A stretch of 64,000 nt of DNA from Burkholderia plantarii (GTDB lineage Bacteria; Pseudomonadota; Gammaproteobacteria; Burkholderiales; Burkholderiaceae), in contig NZ_CP007212.1 of NCBI RefSeq assembly GCF_001411805.1, positions 1,550,001-1,614,000 on the forward strand. The letters are read 5' to 3'. A program made the position numbers and the translations under genes. The notes beneath the pieces were generated by a model. That model saw nothing but the letters and a program-made list of their open reading frames with translations, did no database searches and had not been told where the DNA came from. This document shows, one piece after another, positions 62,772-64,000 of this stretch (position 1 is the first letter of the stretch; every line of letters starts with the position of its first letter).

Positions 62772-64000
62772 ATGCAACAGATCCTGAACCTGACCGAAAA
62801 GGCGCTCCATGAAGCGTTTGGGCGCGTGAACGCGACGCTCGTGCGCGGCACGCGCCATGTCTGGCTGACTGTTGCCGGCGCGGGCGCCGCGCTGCTGCTG
62901 ATGGTGATCGCGGGCTGCACGATCGCGCTGTCGCTGCGGATCGACGACGAGATGTTCCGGCTGGCCCGGATCGCGCGGCGCGTCGAGACGTTCAGCGTGC
63001 GCGAGGCGGAAAACAACCGGCGCGCCGCCACGGCGCTGCTCGCCCGGCTCGCACTCGGCCCTGATCCGGTCGACGACCGGACCGTCGATCGCGCGCTGGC
63101 CCCTGGCGCCCGCTGCGTCACGCTTTCTCCCTATGGCGGCGGGGTGCCGCTCTGCATCGTGTTTCCGGCTGCGTCGCGAGCCGCCTATGGGCCCGCGTGG
63201 CGGCAGATCGCCGGCGCCGCCGCCAACGTCGCCGCGTTCTCGGCGGCGGTGTCGGCGGCCGAGCACCGGGACCGGCAGGTCTGGGTGGTCGGGCTGGCGC
63301 CGCCGTTCGTCGCGATGTCGGCACCGCCGCCGGGCGGCGTGGCCGACAGCGTGCTGCTGCGCGAGGTCAGGGACGCGGCCGCGCGGGCCGGCGGCGCCGG
63401 GCTGGTGCGCCACGGCCCGCTCTGGCTCGGGCCGTTCACGGAGGCGGGCGGCGGCTCGTCGATCGCCGTCGCGTCGGCCATCGACACGCGCTTCGGCCGG
63501 CTCTACGTGATCGCGCAGCTGCCGGGCGCGGCGCTGGAGGGCCGTCTGCACGACGCGAGCATCGATGTCGGCGCGCACGACGTCGCGCTGGTGTCGCCGG
63601 GCGGGCGCGTGGTGGCGGCGACGTCGCCGCAGATGCGCGCCGCGCCCGCGATCCCGCTCCCGCTCTGCGAGCAGCCCGACGATCCCGGCTGGTGCTGGAC
63701 CTCGGACGGTCTCGCGATCGTGCGCCCGGCCAATCCGCAGATCGGTTTCCTGGTCCACCGGCTCGACTATGCCGAGCTGTTCGGCGCGCTGCGCTGGCCG
63801 CTCGGCGGCGGGCTGGCCGGTGCGGTAGCGATCGCGATCAGTGCGGCCATCGCGTCGCGCCGCCGCCGGCGCGGCCGCGAGGAATCGCGCCGGATCCTCG
63901 AACGCGAGGCCGCCTATCACCTGCTCGCCGCCGTGACGCCGGCCGCGCTGTTCATTTCACGGCGCCGCGACGCCGTGGTGCTGATCGCGAACACGCTGGC
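62772..64000 (+). CDS. Membrane sensor protein, probably hybrid histidine kinase (5' part)
   Basis: An open frame from ATG 62772 runs off the window end, giving at least 409 residues. A membrane helix lies at about 36-55 (VAGAGAALLLMVIAGCTIAL), then an extracytoplasmic domain of about 300 residues, a second helix near 350 (GGLAGAVAIAISAAI), a basic stop-transfer RRRRRGRE, and the beginning of a PAS-like domain (HLLAAVTPAALFISRRRDAVVLIANTLA). This start of a PAS after the second helix is typical of sensor kinases with long periplasmic sensing domains. The kinase part lies beyond the window, so the class is inferred. Confidence 0.7.
   Translation, partial: MQQILNLTEKALHEAFGRVNATLVRGTRHVWLTVAGAGAALLLMVIAGCTIALSLRIDDEMFRLARIARRVETFSVREAENNRRAATALLARLALGPDPVDDRTVDRALAPGARCVTLSPYGGGVPLCIVFPAASRAAYGPAWRQIAGAAANVAAFSAAVSAAEHRDRQVWVVGLAPPFVAMSAPPPGGVADSVLLREVRDAAARAGGAGLVRHGPLWLGPFTEAGGGSSIAVASAIDTRFGRLYVIAQLPGAALEGRLHDASIDVGAHDVALVSPGGRVVAATSPQMRAAPAIPLPLCEQPDDPGWCWTSDGLAIVRPANPQIGFLVHRLDYAELFGALRWPLGGGLAGAVAIAISAAIASRRRRRGREESRRILEREAAYHLLAAVTPAALFISRRRDAVVLIANTL

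Noticed and set aside
62685..63920. A 411-codon minus-strand frame at the right end
   Set aside because: Arg/Ala-rich with no domain. The plus strand has a sensor protein with two membrane helices and a PAS-like start.

Overview
The window is high-GC DNA with strong Burkholderia character: Burkholderia-type DUF3304/DUF2235 type VI secretion effector modules, a large YD-repeat toxin gene, a second flagellar gene block, and FUSC, TetR and MFS accessory genes. It looks like accessory-rich sequence from a secondary replicon of a Burkholderia sensu stricto species. A plant-associated member such as the B. gladioli/glumae group, or the B. thailandensis group, would fit, but species cannot be fixed from this sequence alone. 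AT-richer islands (about 1-2540, part of 27.6-28.4 kb, 33.3-34.4 kb, 56.4-56.8 kb) stand out and suggest acquired DNA.

Layout. (1) 1-11.9 kb, + strand: four tandem DUF3304 lipoprotein genes, two of them separated by 47-codon remnants of an effector 5' end, then a DUF2235 (Tle1-like) lipase effector, a PAAR spike tip, a TssL-OmpA protein, TssM, and a second TssL-OmpA protein. This is an effector/immunity module joined to its own membrane-anchor genes. (2) 12-19.1 kb: a frameshifted di-haem cytochrome c, an RraA/HMG-aldolase-family protein, a FUSC exporter, a TetX-like FAD monooxygenase divergent from its TetR regulator with two 15-bp palindromic operators between them, a DUF4442 protein, and a TPR protein. 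(3) 19.3-34.4 kb: a 4851-residue YD-repeat/LysM protein ending in a His-Asn-His-Pro-Ser-Gly domain, followed by a 105-residue candidate immunity protein and an overlapping 58-residue membrane protein in AT-rich DNA. (4) 34.4-35.95 kb: an IS3-type transposase remnant and a DUF4410 lipoprotein.

(5) 36.1-56.4 kb, - strand: one tightly overlapping array of flagellar genes reading from fliQ leftwards: fliQ, fliR, flhB, flhA, flgF, flgG, flgA, flgH, flgI, flgB, flgC, fliE, fliF, a fliG-position gene, fliH, fliI, fliJ, fliK, flgD, flgE, fliM, fliN, fliO, fliP, fliA, then a TPR gene and a small unknown gene. A sigma70-like promoter lies ahead of fliQ. Export gate, MS ring, rod, P and L rings and hook are all encoded. 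The block has no filament, hook-junction, cap, stator or FlgJ gene. The FliM-position protein lacks the N-terminal CheY-binding peptide, and the FliG-position protein is short and unlike FliG. This is either a reduced second flagellum completed by genes elsewhere or a flagellum-derived secretion machine.

(6) 57-64 kb: a DUF484-GGDEF diguanylate cyclase divergent from the flagellar block, a beta-carbonic anhydrase, an MFS transporter, an overlapping acyl carrier protein/ketosynthase pair of NodF/NodE architecture, and the 5' part of a membrane sensor protein (probably a hybrid histidine kinase) that runs off the window end.
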